Part shown: positions 36,807 to 47,166 of the stretch, one piece after another
Position numbering within the stretch: position 1 is the stretch's first letter
How the letters are laid out: the number at the start of each line of letters is the position of its first letter
Assembly (NCBI RefSeq): GCF_032854445.1
Contig: NC_088305.1
Span: forward strand, 27,988,628 to 28,048,627
Length of the DNA stretch: 60,000 nt
Source: Liolophura sinensis
Taxonomy: Eukaryota > Mollusca > Polyplacophora > Chitonida > Chitonidae
Reading direction: 5' to 3'
Program-made: the position numbers and the translations under genes
The notes under the pieces: generated by a model
Seen by the model: only the letters and a program-made list of their open reading frames with translations
What the model was told of the DNA's origin: nothing
Databases searched by the model: none

Positions 36807-38477
36807 ATGGGAGATTTTGATCCTAAACAGTTTGTTAATGCGCCCGATCAGGATGTTTTTGAGAGTTTAAAGAAGGAAGACTTGGTTAAGTTAGGGACAT
36901 TTTTAGGTTTGTCCATAAAGTCTTCATGGAGGAAAAGAGATATGCAGTATACTTTGTCGAAACATTTAGTGGAGATAGGGAAGTTTGATAGTTCTGCATT
37001 ATCTGATTATGAGTTCGAGGGTCGGTCTGATGCCGAGCTTAAGTTTAAGCAGTTTGAGTTAGAAAAGTTGAGATTGGAGAAAGAGGAAAGAGAGAGAGAG
37101 AAAGAGAGGGAACATGAGATGGAAAAGTTGAAAATGGAGAAAGAGGAAAGAGAGAAAGAAAGAGAGAGGGAAGTGCAGAGAGAGGAAAAAGAGAGAGAGA
37201 GGGAAGTGCAGAGAGAGAGAGAGGAGAGAGAAATGCAAGAAAGAGAGAGGGAAAGAGAATTGGAGTTTCAAATGAAAAAGTTAGAATTAGAGAGAGATGA
37301 GAAACCGGGTCCTTCCGGTAGACAGGATTCAGGATTTGATGTGACCAAATACATTCGTTTAGTTCCATCCTTTCAGGAAAAAGAGGTGGATAAGTATTTT
37401 CTGCATTTTGAGAAAATTGCAAATAGCTTGAAGTGGCCTAAAGAGTTCTGGACTATGTTATTACAGAGTGTGCTAATTGGAAAGGCCAGGGAAATTTACA
37501 CTCAGTTAAGTGTAGAGAATGCTTCCAATTATGACTATGTGAAAGAGGTAATTTTGAAGGGTTATGAATTGGTGCCTGAAGCTTACCGCCAGAAATTTCG
37601 TAAATGTGAAAAAGGTAGAGATCAGACATACGTTGAGTTTGGTCGAGCTAAGGAGCAGTTGTTTGATCGCTGGTGTATAGCCAAGAAAATAGGCAAGGAT
37701 TTTGAAAGTTTGCGTCAGCTTGTGCTGGTAGAAGAGTTCAAGCGTTGTATTCATAATGATGTAAAGGTGTTCGTTGATGAGCAGAAGGCGAGTACACTTG
37801 AAGAGGCAGCCAGTTTAGCTGATGATTATTCCTTGACACATAAGGTTACATACACGGGTAAGCCATTTAATTCATTTACACGTAGGAATACCCAGTCACA
37901 TGCAACAGGTAGAGGTAACTCTACACAGAAGAGTTCTACACCAGGCTCCAATGGTTCTACAGCTCATGGTTCACGTAGTTCAGATTGGAATGGTAGTCCT
38001 CGAAATAGGGTCACTTGTAATTTTTGCAAGCGGGTAGGTCACGTGATGAGTGAATGTTACAAGTTGAAAAGGATACGGGAAGCTCAGAATGAGTCTAAGC
38101 CCACAGGTCTTTGTGTTGCAATGCACAAAACATTGCCGGAAGTTACATCAGCAGTTAAAAGCAGATCTGAGTTAGCTGATACGGGATTGGATAAGATTCC
38201 CAAATGCTCTATGGATAGCTTCGCTCCGTTTATCAATTCTGGTTCAGTGTCGCTTAGAAGCGACATGTCTTGTGCTACCCCTATAAAGATATTGAGGGAT
38301 ACTGGGGCATCTCAGTCTCTGTTGTTGATGAATACTCTGCCCTTTTCTGAAGAGTCATACTCTGGGGTTCGTGCCCTTATTAGAGGTGTAGAGTCTAGTG
38401 ACTTTGTCAGTGTTCCCCTTCATGATATTTATTTGTCATCAGATTTGATATCTGGACCTGTCCGGGTAGGGCATTAA
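36807..38477 (+). CDS. Gag-protease polyprotein of the LTR element
   Basis: 556 codons from an ATG 128 bp after the LTR. Residues about 85-165 are a charged Glu/Arg-rich coiled-coil-like segment made of short repeats (EKEREREV-type). The middle is a capsid-like region (FEKIANSLKWPKEFWTMLLQ). A CCHC zinc knuckle, C-x2-C-x4-H-x4-C, lies at about 38,012-38,055, and an aspartic protease motif DTGAS at about 38,297-38,311. The frame stops at 38,477. The expected continuation towards pol lies in the +1 frame from about 38,473. This may be a programmed shift or a one-base lesion. Confidence 0.85.
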   Translation: MGDFDPKQFVNAPDQDVFESLKKEDLVKLGTFLGLSIKSSWRKRDMQYTLSKHLVEIGKFDSSALSDYEFEGRSDAELKFKQFELEKLRLEKEEREREKEREHEMEKLKMEKEEREKEREREVQREEKEREREVQREREEREMQERERERELEFQMKKLELERDEKPGPSGRQDSGFDVTKYIRLVPSFQEKEVDKYFLHFEKIANSLKWPKEFWTMLLQSVLIGKAREIYTQLSVENASNYDYVKEVILKGYELVPEAYRQKFRKCEKGRDQTYVEFGRAKEQLFDRWCIAKKIGKDFESLRQLVLVEEFKRCIHNDVKVFVDEQKASTLEEAASLADDYSLTHKVTYTGKPFNSFTRRNTQSHATGRGNSTQKSSTPGSNGSTAHGSRSSDWNGSPRNRVTCNFCKRVGHVMSECYKLKRIREAQNESKPTGLCVAMHKTLPEVTSAVKSRSELADTGLDKIPKCSMDSFAPFINSGSVSLRSDMSCATPIKILRDTGASQSLLLMNTLPFSEESYSGVRALIRGVESSDFVSVPLHDIYLSSDLISGPVRVGH

Positions 38478-40704
38478 GCCTTCATTACCTTTTGAGGGTA
38501 TTCATTTGTTGTTGGGAAATGACTTAGCACATGATAAGGTTACTGTTGATCCCTTAATGGTTGATAAGCCTTCTCTGAATTCAGTCACAGAGCCAGTTGA
38601 AAGCGAGATAGAGGGTTTATATCCGTCCTGTGTTGTTACAAGAGCTATGTCTAGAAAAGTCAGTACAGACCAGGGTAGTACTGTTGATTTAAGCGAGACT
38701 TTTCTCAACAACATGTTGGATGGAGATTCTTCCAAATTAGACAGCCAGCAGGAAGTAGATACTAATTTTGTTAGTGGTGATCAGCCATTTTGTAGGACTG
38801 AGTTGATTGCTGAACAACACAGTGATCCAAGTATTTCTTGCTTGTTTAATGATGCAGCTAAAGATGGTGAATCTTTACCTGACCCATGCTACTACTATGT
38901 CAAGTCTGGCATATTGATGCGGCAGTGGAGGCCTCCCGATGTTTCTTTGGAGGATGAATGGGCAGTTAAGCATCAGGTAGTTGTGCCCAAGTCTTATCGT
39001 AAAGACATACTGACCATAGCGCATGAAACGCCGTTAGCAGGTCATTTAGGTGTTAATAAGACCTATCATAAGATTCTCAGTCATTTTTATTGGCCAGGAA
39101 TAAGGAAAGATGTTACTGAATTTTGCAGGTCTTGTCATGCATGTCAGTTAGTGGGGAAACCTAACCAGACAATCCCCAAGGCAGCCTTGAGGCCTATTCC
39201 TGCAATTGGTGAGCCATTCAGTACAATCTTAATAGATTGTGTTGGTCCGCTACCTAAGACAAAGTCTGGAAATCAGTATATGTTAACCATAATGTGTACT
39301 TCAACTCGTTTCCCTGAGGCAATTCCACTAAGGAATATTACTGCCAAGACTGTAATTAAGGCTTTAGTTAAGTTCTTCACCATGTTTGGTCTGCCTAAGT
39401 CAGTACAGTCAGACCAGGGTTCAAATTTCCTGTCTGGTGTGTTCCAACAAGTTATGCATGAGCTAGGTATTAGCCAGTATAAATCCTCAGCTTATCACCC
39501 ACAAAGTCAAGGAGCACTAGAGAGATTCCATCAGACACTGAAAAGTATGATAAGAACTTACTGCTTTGAGACAGTGAAAGATTGGGACGAGGGTGTACCT
39601 TTGTTAATGTTTGCTGTAAGAGAGTCTGTACAAGACTCACTTAGATTTAGTCCATTTGAGCTTGTGTTTGGCCATACTGTGCGTGGTCCACTACAGTTGT
39701 TCAAGGAAAAGTTTGTGTCTGGTGATAGTGACAATGTTAACCTATTACAGTATGTGTCAAGTTTTCGTACTAAGCTCAACAGAGTATGTGAGTTAGCCAG
39801 AGAGAATCTTACAGCTTCTCAGAAGAGTATGAAAACTAAGTATGACAAAGAGACAGTAAGACGCAGATTTGAAGTTGGTCAGAAGGTACTGGCCTTACTT
39901 CCAGTTAGTGGTAAGCCACTTGAGGCTCGTTATTTTGGACCTTATGTAGTAGACAAGAGGCTAAGTGATCTTAATTATATTATTTTCACTCCTGATCGGC
40001 GCAAATCTAGACAACTTTGTCATATTAACATGTTAAAGCCCTGTGTAGACAGAGATAGCACTGATCTCAATGTTGTACATCTTAGTGGAGTTGCTATCTC
40101 TTGTTTTCCAGTGCCAAGTTGTAAGAGAGAGTTAAAGCGTTTCTTGGGCATGGCAGGTTATTATCGAAAGTTCTGTAGGAACTTTTCATTTGTTAGTGAG
40201 CCATTAACTCAGCTGTTAAAGAAAGGTGCTGAATTCTTGTGGTCCATTGAGTGTCAGAGATCTTTTGATAGATTAAAGGCCATGTTAAGCAGCGGCCCCA
40301 TACTTGTAGCACCTGATTTTAATTAACCATTTAAGCTAGCTGTTGATGCTAGTGATATATCTGCTGGGGCAGTTTTGTTACAAGAAAATGAAACAGATCA
40401 CGTTGATCACCCTGTATGTTTTTTCTCTCGCAAATTTGACAAGTGCCAGAGAAATTATTCGACAATAGAAAAGGAGTGTCTGTCCTTGATTCTAGCATTA
40501 CAGCATTTTGAAGTATATGTGACTTCGTCAAGTTACCCCATTGTTGTGTATACAGATCACAATCCCTTAACCTTCTTGCACAAACTAAAAGGTAAAAACC
40601 GAAGATTGTTACGGTGGAGTTTGCTTTTGCAAGAATTTAATCTAGAGATTAGACACATAAAAGGGAAAGATAATGTGATTGCTGATTGTTTGTCACGTGT
40701 CTAG
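38473..40704 (+). pseudogene. Pol: integrase, RT remnant, RNase H (broken)
   Basis: Integrase comes first. It has a zinc-binding H-x6-H ... C-x2-C arrangement (HETPLAGH ... CRSC, about 39,028-39,155). The catalytic D, D, E lie in LIDCVG (about 39,235), SDQGSN (about 39,410) and ALERFHQ (about 39,520). A GPY/F module RYFGPY follows (about 39,930). At about 40,110 the sequence jumps into the end of reverse transcriptase (FLGMAGYYRKF), so fingers and palm with the catalytic YxDD are absent. An in-frame TAA at 40,324-40,326 separates this from RNase H (LAVDAS, STIEKE, YTDHNPLTFL, ending DCLSRV). Integrase before RNase H indicates a Gmr1-like lineage. Confidence 0.88.
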
Positions 40705-40806
40705 TTCGTTTTCTGCAGCTTTGTTTTTATAGACTGTGGTAAACGTTATTATTATTCATGATTATGAATATGTTAAAGAAAGTTTTATGCAAAACTTTCT
40801 TTCCCT

Positions 40807-40818
40807 GAAGGGTGGGGG
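40807..40818 (+). promoter_or_regulatory. Polypurine tract
   Basis: gaagggtggggg immediately before the 3' LTR. It is purine-rich with one T, the expected plus-strand primer position. Confidence 0.75.
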
Positions 40819-41832
40819 TGTTATGTATGACTATTTAACGTTTTCCTGTACTGTTAGTCTGCGGACCTTTGTGTTGTATGTTATAAGCATAACAGGCCCT
40901 GTTATATATGTACAGTGCGGACCTGGCCGAAAGCACCTTGTTCAATGCGCTGTTTATTTAACTGGATGTTCATTGGCTGTTAAACTCTGTGTTTAAAAAT
41001 AGTTGAATCCACCTGGCACGTATATAAGCCGTGTTTTCTGCGCAGGGTGGAGGTATTTTTGCTGCATCCACTGGGAGCCAGGAGAGTGTGAGACGCTCTC
41101 GTATCGAGTCCATTATTTTGATATGAGCTGGTGATGCCAGTTTCATTTGGGAGGACAGTTTTTTTTATGCCGGCACCGTTTGTGTACCACAGTAGTACTG
41201 ATGTCTGGTTTATGTGAATTTCTGCGGAAGTCACGTTTATTGGTGTTCGGATCTTGATTATGATTATACAGTGTGGACTGTGTAATTTGTTTAACACGCT
41301 GACCTCACCTGACCGACAAGGTCGTCAAGGACTCTAAACTGAAGTTTTCAGTTTTGTAAAGGACGTTCGTTCTGCCACAAGGTGACATTACTCTACGTCT
41401 CTGAACGGCTCGTTTGTGAGCTTCTGCGGGAGCTGTGACTGATCTGAAGTGGATTATACCTCCATGCCTGTATTTACCCTGTGTTGTGCTCTACGGGTGT
41501 GACGTCATTCAAAGGCTTGACTGTTCCAGTTCTGTGTAACCTGTGTACTGTGTTCGTGTTCGCTAACCTGGCGAAGTACCTGTCTAGGACAATTTGTGAA
41601 TTGTGTGTTTATCCCATGGTCTTTACGTTGGATTTCCTGGAATACATTCCTTGGGATGCAAAGGTGAACTGGAAACTTGTAAAGACCGGTAATACTGATG
41701 TGTATGTTGTTGTTGTTGTTGTTGAACTGTCTGTAAAACTGTACGTCTCATTATATATATATAAAGCATTGTTTACATTGTAATATTGAGTCACTGAGTC
41801 TGTTTTCTGTTGCTGTTTTCAATACCGTAACA
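40819..41832 (+). repeat. 3' LTR
   Basis: 1,014-bp partner of the 5' LTR, followed by the CTAT target duplication. Confidence 0.95.
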
Positions 41833-42289
41833 CTATCCATTGGTGTAATTTCAATGCGGACGTTGTCAATGTTGCCAGTGACTTTGAGCGAGTGGACTGT
41901 AACATCTCACGCCAGGCTGACTTTGACATCTGGGTCTTCTTCTGCCGCTGACGGGGCAAGGACTTGTCATCCAGCACCATCGGAGCGGATCTCAGTGACA
42001 GAGTTCAGAGATATAGGGCCAGAGGTCTGTACAATATCGCCATCGGTCACAAGGTCCTTATTGGCGAGCACCTCAGAGCAGGTTTCTATGAACATGTCCA
42101 TGATAAATACACAATGATCAAACCAAAGAGGTCAAAATTAAGATCTTGACCATATTTTTTCAATTAGGGACAAGAGCACACATTTATTCTAAGCTTGGTA
42201 ATGTATAGATGTAAGTATGGTTAGCGTTGTATGCCTTACTTATCAAATTTACTGTCATAAGACGATGAGGAGTCATTAGGTGTGTGTAC

Positions 42290-42450
42290 AAATGCTGCAT
42301 CTTCTTGTAGCTGGGCGAACCTATGTCACACAAGTGCTGCCGCCACTGAAGCATCATGCTGATATGACACCCCACCCAGTAACATTATACTGACACCGAA
42401 CCAACCGTCCTGTTTCCCTATTCTAACCTCTCAGTGCTGAGCGCCAACTG
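42290..42450. repeat. SINE-body-like repeat
   Basis: Phrases such as ccactgaagcatcatgctga, gacaccccacccagtaac, attatactgacaccgaacca and tgctgagcgcc align loosely with the body of the element at 7065-7418 (cattagactgatacgg, atgctgaaggcc). It is a likely diverged relative between the mucin-like exon and the duplication junction. Confidence 0.45.
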
Positions 42451-42576
42451 AGACACAAAGAAGTACCATTTTTAAAGTTGATGATATTGTTGCATTAAAA
42501 ATACCACAGGTTTGGAAAAGCAAATTTGACCGCTGATATCTGAAGATTTCATTAATTTGTCCTCATGTAGACAAAT

Positions 42577-44323
42577 GTAACCTGTTCCGTGACGGCACAT
42601 CAGTGGGAGCAATCGACCCAAAGAAGGACTGGAGCTGGAACTTCACCGATATGCTGGGATATGAAGACCCTTACTTCACAGAGCTGATGAGGCTATACCT
42701 TGCCATTCATAGGTCTGTAGCTTGGCAGGAGTTCTGTTTTTTTCAGGACGCATTCACAGTCTCCTTCACAGCCTCATACGAGGTATCTGCCTATTTTAAC
42801 ATAGCATTGTATAAACATGGACGATTAGATTACCTTCGTTCTGAATTATGTTCCAGGATGGGGTCGAATATTGCCAAAATAATGACAATCTGGCAGTATT
42901 ATCTGAACAAGAATACTGCCTTTTTAGACTGTTAGCACTGAGCTTCCATGATAGCTATTGAGACTGAGACTGTATTTTGTGGTTGTCTGCTGAATGTTTT
43001 TGTAAACGACCTCAAATTTCCCTACACATTTTGCCCAGTTCTAAGTTTTAATAATCTTCAATAGAAAGGTGTGTTAAGGTTACATTGGGAAGTAGGATGA
43101 TGTCCCTTGGGAAAAATGTATGTTTTATCACCAAAAGTAAAAATCTCTCTTTCAAAGAGAAATTTTAGGTCATTTTACCCAAGTGTTAATATGACATGAG
43201 TTGTTGTGTTGGTTACAGTGACCACGAGGGTGGTAATGTCAGCGCACACACCTGTCATCTGGTCGGCAGTGCCCTCTCAGACCCCTATCTCAGCTTTGCT
43301 GCCGGGATGAATGGATTGGCCGGTCCCCTTCACGGGTTAGCCAATGAGGAGGCACTGGTGTGGGTGACCAAGCTGAGAGAGGAGATCGGAGACAATGTCC
43401 CACCGGAGAAGTTGAGAGAATACATCTGGGATACGCTGAATAAGGGACAGGTGAGTGAATGAATAAATGAATAAATCCAGATGTTTATGCAGACATTAAT
43501 AGCTGCAGCCATTACTGCACACATGAATAAATCCAGGTGAATGTGAAAGATTTAAATGTTAACGCAAACGTGACTGAATCCAGACATAATGCAGATGCCA
43601 TTAGACCAGATCTTAATGCAAACATGACTAGATCCACATGCAAATATGAATGCAGACAAAAAAAGATAGATGTATCATTGCGTGTATGATTTTAATACAT
43701 GGTCTCGACTTGGAAAATTAATTTATTTATTTGATTGGTCTTTAACACTGTATTTGATAAATGACGGCGGCCAGCATTAAGGTGGGAGGAAACCGGGAAA
43801 ATCCCGGGGGAAACTTATAACCATCCCTCCCACTTACGGTCAGCAAGGAAGCCAGCATGAGCTGGACTTTAACTCCCAGCGTCCACATTGGTGAGAGTCT
43901 CCTGGGTCATTGCGCCGTGCTGGTGTGCTAACCCCCTCAGCCACAAAGGCCTCCCTTGGAAAATTGTGAGTCAGCAGTTGCAGCTACCCGAATTGAATTT
44001 ATTCATGAATCTGACCACAGCATATTCATACATGTATAAACGCAACTTCTTGAGTGCAGTGATGGACACCACTCAAATAAGCTTTAAGTGTGCATTGTGT
44101 GACTGTGACAGGTGGTGCCAGGCTACGGCCATGCTGTGTTGAGAAAGACCGATCCCCGCTACTTGGTACAACGACAGTTTGCTCAGAAGCATCTGCCAAA
44201 CGACCCTCTCCTCAAACTGGTGTCAGAACTGTTTGAAGTGGTACCTGACGTTTTTTGGCAGAGCTGGGAAAAGTGAAGAACCCTCGGCCCAGTGTGGACG
44301 CTCACAGCGGAGTCCTTCTGCAG
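42577..44323 (+). pseudogene. Citrate synthase fragment (decayed copy)
   Basis: Remains of three exons: 42,577-42,712 (truncated at its 5' side by the junction), 43,219-43,450 and 44,112-44,323. Upstream exons are absent. The last exon (4976-5140 in the parent) lies in a segment deleted here. In the third remaining exon a two-base gain near 44,253 (212 bp instead of 210) shifts the frame into a stop just after. The active-site GPLHGLAN and [11 protein letters not shown] segments are still readable. It cannot make the enzyme. Confidence 0.93.
43720..43955 (-). repeat. SINE, second copy of 3925-4160
   Basis: Same position and same flanking ttggaaaatt repeats as the element at 3925-4160. Confidence 0.8.
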
Positions 44324-44621
44324 GTATGTGCTACAGTGCTCTGTTATGATCACCTAGTGCTAGTCCTTGATCAGTCTTGTAGCTAGTTATGCTGGCAAAT
44401 CTTTCTGTGTATGACCGGGATCTTCATGAAAGACCACACGAAAGCACCATCAGTGACTTATCACCGAGTCCTAAAGAAGAAAGGAAGTATATATTTGGGG
44501 TATATATTTATTGCTGTTTAGCAGAGTCAACCTTTTGCTCTTTTTTCTATTAAGAGAGTTAGCAATCAATGGATTTTTTTTAGAAGCATTTGATGTCACG
44601 TTTCTACCACCATTTTAGTAG

Positions 44622-44680
44622 AATTTAGCTTACACTGGTTTGTCGGCAGGTTTATTCGGTGCCCCCCCCCCCCCCCCCAA
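44622..44680. other. Chimeric micro-insert plus C run
   Basis: Where the parent locus has 6078-6258, this copy has about 40 bases matching 8727-8766 (gaatttagcttacactggtt), followed by a run of about 18 C and an A run, then returns to the parental order. The native counterpart of the inserted segment is still at about 47,490. Confidence 0.7.
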
Positions 44681-45464
44681 AAAAAAAGACAAGGTATGCT
44701 GTAAACTTTTCGCTGGTTGCAATTTTTGTACTGAAGTAATGGTTATGAAGTTGCTATTGGAACACATGACCCCAGATTTTCTCCCAGAAAGTAAGAACAA
44801 ATCTTAGTGTGCAGTGTTAGTGCAATTAACGATGAATTACAGTGCACCTATATGAGTAAGTGCAACCATTTGTTAAGGGATTTAAATTTATAAGTGCTTG
44901 ACTTATGAATTATCTTGTACAGTTGTTGGTTTGTAAAATGTGTGTATAGTTGAAAAATGTGATCCAAAGAAAGTTGCATTTTCCAAACAGACTGGAGTAG
45001 TGTTGTGTATCCAGTGTTTTACAGGTGCGCACACTGTATAGTAGCAGACTTGTATTAAGGAATGGTCGTGTGTACCCCGGGTTTGGTCCATTTCCTTAAT
45101 TGCTGTTCAAGTAATCTGTATTACGAAGTGTATTAAAGGAAATGTGATATTACCAATTGTTTGTAGTGTATATTGAACTTTTGTTGAAAAATTGCAAGAG
45201 AAAGAGCTGTAAAAAACACAATACTTTTCTAGTGCGCGAATTCACCGGAATTTTTTTTACAGGATAAGTTTTTCATACTGGAGTGCATGTTTGTTTTTGT
45301 ACATGATACAGTTGGTATTATGGCATTTTTGAAGACGACAATGGATGTACCAGTTAACCCATGTAAAGTCTGATAGACAGCGAAACATTTGTTATTTGTT
45401 GTTGAGTGAATTCAGTAGACGCCCCAGCGTGAACATCTGACATACTGTTGGCTCACAGAAAAGA

Positions 45465-45826
45465 GTGAGTGAGTGCTTGGGTTTTAACGTCGAACATAAC
45501 AATTTCTGAATCATATGACGACAACGGATTCCTTCGAGTGCATGTACCTGCAATGTGCCTCTTTTGTTGCAGGACGGATTTCCACCGCTGTTTTATCTAG
45601 TGCTGCTTCACTGACGACAATTTACTGAAGGCAAGTAAGGCGCCCCACCCGAGCCATTAGACTGATACCGCTCAACCGGTCGTTGCACTATCTCCTTCAT
45701 GCTGAAGGCCAGGCGAGGAAGTTACAAGTTCCTCTTTTTTAAGGTCTTAGGTGTGACCCGACCAGGATTGAACCTGACTCTACTGCCCCAGGAGCGCACG
45801 CTCTACCAACTGTGCTATCGGGGCAG
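45465..45826 (-). repeat. SINE, second copy of 7065-7418
   Basis: Orthologous to the element at 7065-7418, with the same flanks on its left side. Confidence 0.75.
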
Positions 45827-45839
45827 GTCATAGAATAGA

Positions 45840-46192
45840 GTTAGTGCTTGGGTTTTAACGTCGAACATAACAATTTCGCAATCATATGACGACGAAGGAA
45901 TCCTTAGGGTGCATGTACGTGTAATGTGCCTCCTTGTAGCAGGACGGATTTCCACCGCTCTTTTATCTAGTGCTGCTTCACTGAGACGACTTACCAGGCA
46001 AGTAAGCTGCCCCGCCCGAGCCATTATACTTATACGGGTCAACCAGTCGTCGCACTATTCCCTTCATGCTGAACGCCAAGCGAGAAAGTTACAACTTCCT
46101 CTTTTAAAGTCTTAGGTGTGACTCGATCAAGGATTGATCCTGGATCTACCGGTCCCGAAGCGGACGCTCTACCAACTTTGTTATCCGGGCCG
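45840..46192 (-). repeat. Additional SINE only in the second copy
   Basis: A second element of the same family, diverged from its neighbour. It is flanked by a 13-bp direct repeat gtcatagaataga at 45,827-45,839 and 46,193-46,205. The first copy of the locus has this target only once (about 7419-7431), so the insertion distinguishes the two copies. Confidence 0.85.
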
Positions 46193-46925
46193 GTCATAGA
46201 ATAGAAAGGCAAGGTTAAAACTTGCATGGTTTTATTTACCCCATCACCCCTATTTACATACCTGTATACAATCAATAGGAAGTAGATGTGTTGTGTGTGT
46301 GAGGAGTGTTAGACAGAAGTTTAAGGTTGTCTTACACATGTATAAGCCTACAGCACTCACCGTTAGAAAACCGCATTTATGTATATGCAAAACATATATG
46401 GTCAGTACCTACTAGAGTGAAAGTTTTTCAATCAGATTTCCTTCTGACTTGAACCATAACATAACCAGCTAGCTTTGTAAAACTTCACCCAGATGTATGT
46501 ATGTAGTGTAAATTTCAAAGTAGGGTTTATTTTCACAAGTTATCCATTGGTACCAGGGAAGCTAGCAACTTTGAGCCTTAAGTCGGCAGTTGGCAATAAA
46601 ATGCAATGAAATAGTGACGGTGTCGCGTTTTTTTTTAAATATATATTTCATCCATTTATAATTTTTAGAGAGATAACTGATTTCATGAATGGGATTTTGT
46701 TTAGCTCAATTTTTTTACGGTGTGTTAAGAGTCCATAAGACATTCTTAATTGGTAATATTTTCTGAACACACGGTTACACAAGTACTTTCTCTTTTTGAT
46801 CGGTAAGAAATAACCTTTGACCTATTTTCAATGTTATTTGGGTCGTAAAAGGTTGATTAAGTCAGGTGGCATGGATTTGTATCCTAATACACTCAACAAA
46901 TAATCTTAATTTTAATAGATTTGTG

Positions 46926-47154
46926 GGGGACTCGGTGGCTCAGTTGGTTAGTGCGCTCACCAATGCGGTCGCTGTGAGTTCAAGTCCAGCTCATGCTGGC
47001 TTCATCTCCGGTAGTACGTGGGAAGGTCTTCAGCAACCTGCGGATGGTCGTGGGTTTCCCCGGGCTCTGGCCGGTTTCCACCCACCATAATGCTGGCCGC
47101 CGTTGCATAAGTGAAATATTCTTGAGTACGGCGTAAAACACCAATCAAATAAAT
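46926..47154 (+). repeat. SINE, second copy of 8136-8392
   Basis: Same aatagatttgtg flanks at 46,914-46,925 and 47,155-47,166. About 28 bases of the head are missing relative to the first copy. Confidence 0.85.
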
Positions 47155-47166
47155 AATAGATTTGTG

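Larger units (their letters stand above)
35667..41832 (+). mobile_element. Ty3/gypsy-class LTR retrotransposon, Gmr1-like order, RT-deleted
   Basis: A complete insertion of 6,166 bp. Parts: 5' LTR 35,667-36,678, tRNA-Pro-type primer site 36,684-36,701, gag-protease frame 36,807-38,477, integrase, reverse transcriptase remnant and RNase H 38,473-40,704, purine tract 40,807-40,818, 3' LTR 40,819-41,832. A 4-bp target duplication CTAT lies at 35,663-35,666 and 41,833-41,836. The LTRs begin TG and end CA. They differ by one substitution near 35,886 and one two-base change in a TA run, so the insertion is recent. Integrase is encoded before RNase H, as in Gmr1-like elements and unlike canonical gypsy. 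The reverse transcriptase fingers and palm are missing, so the copy cannot replicate alone. It lies antisense in an exon of the mucin-like gene. Confidence 0.93.
30349..42085 (-). pseudogene. Mucin-like secreted protein with CTCK domain, 3' part, disrupted
   Basis: Exons on the minus strand: 42,085-41,837 joined to 35,666-35,463 (one exon split by the LTR element), 34,991-33,870, 33,270-33,208, 32,195-32,127, 31,395-31,197 and 30,463-30,349 (TAG). All junctions are GT-AG and all are phase 1. The first visible exon encodes about 150 residues ending VRMEINGCYEQ. The second is a Thr/Pro domain of about 19 TTLPPTETTKTPSVP-type 15-residue repeats. The last two form a C-terminal cystine knot: GCVSDG, CAGSC, CHCC, LTCG, then ESCGCHGCEY. 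Such knots dimerise gel-forming mucins and SCO-spondin-like proteins in the secretory pathway; use here is inference. Lesions: two in-frame TGA codons in the first exon (about 41,959 and 41,901), a TAA inside the repeats (34,129-34,131), and the element insertion. The 5' part is missing because the duplication junction lies at 42,576. Confidence 0.8.

Noticed and set aside
37045-37422. Minus-strand Leu/Ser/Phe-rich frame
   Set aside because: Antisense of the Glu/Arg-rich coiled-coil part of the retroelement gag.
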